The notes under the pieces: generated by a model
Databases searched by the model: none
The model's input: the letters and a program-made list of their open reading frames with translations, nothing else
Told to the model about the DNA's origin: nothing
Part shown: piece by piece, positions 32,674 to 33,393 of the stretch
How the letters are laid out: each line of letters opens with the position of its first letter
Numbering within the stretch: position 1 is the first letter of the stretch
Source: SAR202 cluster bacterium
Lineage (GTDB): Bacteria > Chloroflexota > Dehalococcoidia > Lucifugimonadales > JASMAO01
Length of the DNA stretch: 33,393 bases
Assembly: GCA_030754315.1 (NCBI GenBank)
Contig: JASMAO010000007.1
Location: 1 to 33,393, forward strand
Direction: 5' to 3'
Translations under genes and position numbers: made by a program

Positions 32674-33393
32674 ATGGACACCCCTGTGATAGATATGCAC
32701 AGCCACGTTGGCAACGATACCAAATCTGGTTTGGTCGGCGACCCTGAGCTTTACTTGAGTGTCCTTGACGCTGCCGGAGTAGACAAAGCCCCCGTTAGTT
32801 GTCTTTTTTACGGTGATGTCTCTCGCTGCAATGATGAAACAGCTACGTTCGTAGCACAGAACCCTGATCGTTTCATGGGTGTTGCGTTTGTAACTCCCTA
32901 CTATCTTGAAGAGGCCATTGATGAATTGGAGAGGGCGTTCGATGTGTTGGGAATGGTTTTTCTCAAGCTCTATCCGAGTTATGTCTTCAAACCAATCGAC
33001 GACGAAGTGTATGCCCCGATACTGGACTGGTGCAATAAACGATCCATCATTGTAAAGAGTCACACCGAGTACATGGCTGGAAGTAATACTTACACAGACC
33101 CAAATCGTTTTATCAGACTAGCCCAGCTATATCCTAATATACGGTGGGTGCTCGCCCACTCCGGCAACGTCCGGGAAGGACAGATACGTGCGGTAGAAGC
33201 GGCCAAAGCAAACCGCAACATCTATCTGGAAACTTGCTCATCTTGGGGGGATCATGGAACGATCGAACGTTTGGTTGAGGGGGCAGGAGCAGACAGGGTC
33301 CTCTACGGCTCCGACATGCCTTTGATGGATGCGCGGATGCAAATAGGCCGCATTGCCACTGCAAATATCTCCAATGAAGCCAAACGGCGTGTC
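32674..33393 (+). CDS. Metal-dependent amidohydrolase (amidohydrolase-related family), 3' truncated
   Basis: The reading frame is open for 240 codons and runs off the right edge, so the C-terminus is missing. It matches the amidohydrolase-related TIM-barrel family (PF04909). It has the HxH pair in VIDMHSHVG (His9, His11), FLKLYPSY, a His in VKSHTEY, VLAHSGN, YLETCSSWG, and the YGSDMPLMD motif with the late metal Asp. Family members hydrolyse or decarboxylate cyclic and aromatic acids; the substrate here is unknown. The ATG has GGAG 8 nt upstream. The neighbouring genes give no functional hint. Confidence 0.88.
   Translation, partial: MDTPVIDMHSHVGNDTKSGLVGDPELYLSVLDAAGVDKAPVSCLFYGDVSRCNDETATFVAQNPDRFMGVAFVTPYYLEEAIDELERAFDVLGMVFLKLYPSYVFKPIDDEVYAPILDWCNKRSIIVKSHTEYMAGSNTYTDPNRFIRLAQLYPNIRWVLAHSGNVREGQIRAVEAAKANRNIYLETCSSWGDHGTIERLVEGAGADRVLYGSDMPLMDARMQIGRIATANISNEAKRRV

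Overview
The window looks like chromosomal DNA of an uncultured, probably marine bacterium. My best guess is a SAR202-type or Dehalococcoidia-related Chloroflexota. This rests on the mix of gene families (DUF3090/SCO1664 pair, LarB/LarE, CaiB-type CoA transferase, crotonase, EtfAB, amidohydrolase, long Ycf48-like repeat protein), intermediate base composition judged by eye, and frequent TTG/GTG starts. No rRNA, tRNA or universal marker gene is present, so the lineage is inference. I see no CRISPR array, insertion sequence, phage module or tRNA.

Region 1-7.3 kb (plus strand, accessory in character): an arylsulfotransferase-like lipoprotein, a large cytosolic TIM-barrel protein with an inserted beta-rich domain, a solitary DegT-type sugar aminotransferase, a NYN-LOTUS ribonuclease-like protein, and a TolB-like beta-propeller lipoprotein. 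A 422-bp spacer packed with inverted repeats lies before the propeller gene. Region 7.4-10.3 kb: a proline operon, proB-proA, behind a good extended -10 promoter, followed by a small unknown gene.

Region 10.5-16 kb (minus strand): a secreted, membrane-anchored protein with 14 Ycf48-like repeats, a cytidylate-kinase-like protein, and an etfB-etfA-unknown operon whose promoter carries an inverted repeat over the -35 box. Facing away from etfB, a strong plus-strand promoter drives a leader of about 177 nt in front of a small zinc-ribbon gene. The leader can form several stems, its 5' part can pair with the gene's own Shine-Dalgarno sequence, and one segment resembles the 23S rRNA segment around helix 93. 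This is the best candidate here for an undescribed regulatory RNA. A divergent methylenetetrahydrofolate-reductase homologue follows.

Region 18-24.7 kb: lipA (minus), then a crotonase and a CaiB/BaiF CoA transferase (plus), separated by a spacer with nested inverted repeats. A class III aminotransferase, larE and plsY (minus) come next. Region 24.7-26.3 kb: the spacer between plsY and larB is not empty. It holds a decayed RimJ/RimL-type GNAT acetyltransferase (frameshift plus internal stop) on the minus strand, with larB diverging from it. LarB and LarE are two of the three enzymes that build the nickel-pincer cofactor of lactate racemase; LarC and LarA are not in the window.

Region 26.3-33.4 kb: a phosphonoacetate hydrolase (phnA-like) diverges from a DUF3090 plus SCO1664 pair. 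Next come a convergent inositol-monophosphatase/CysQ-family gene overlapping a DUF402 gene, then mazG, all on the minus strand. A DUF1461 membrane protein diverges from mazG, and a truncated metal-dependent amidohydrolase runs off the right edge. The DUF3090, SCO1664 and CysQ-like neighbourhood echoes the one known in Actinobacteria.
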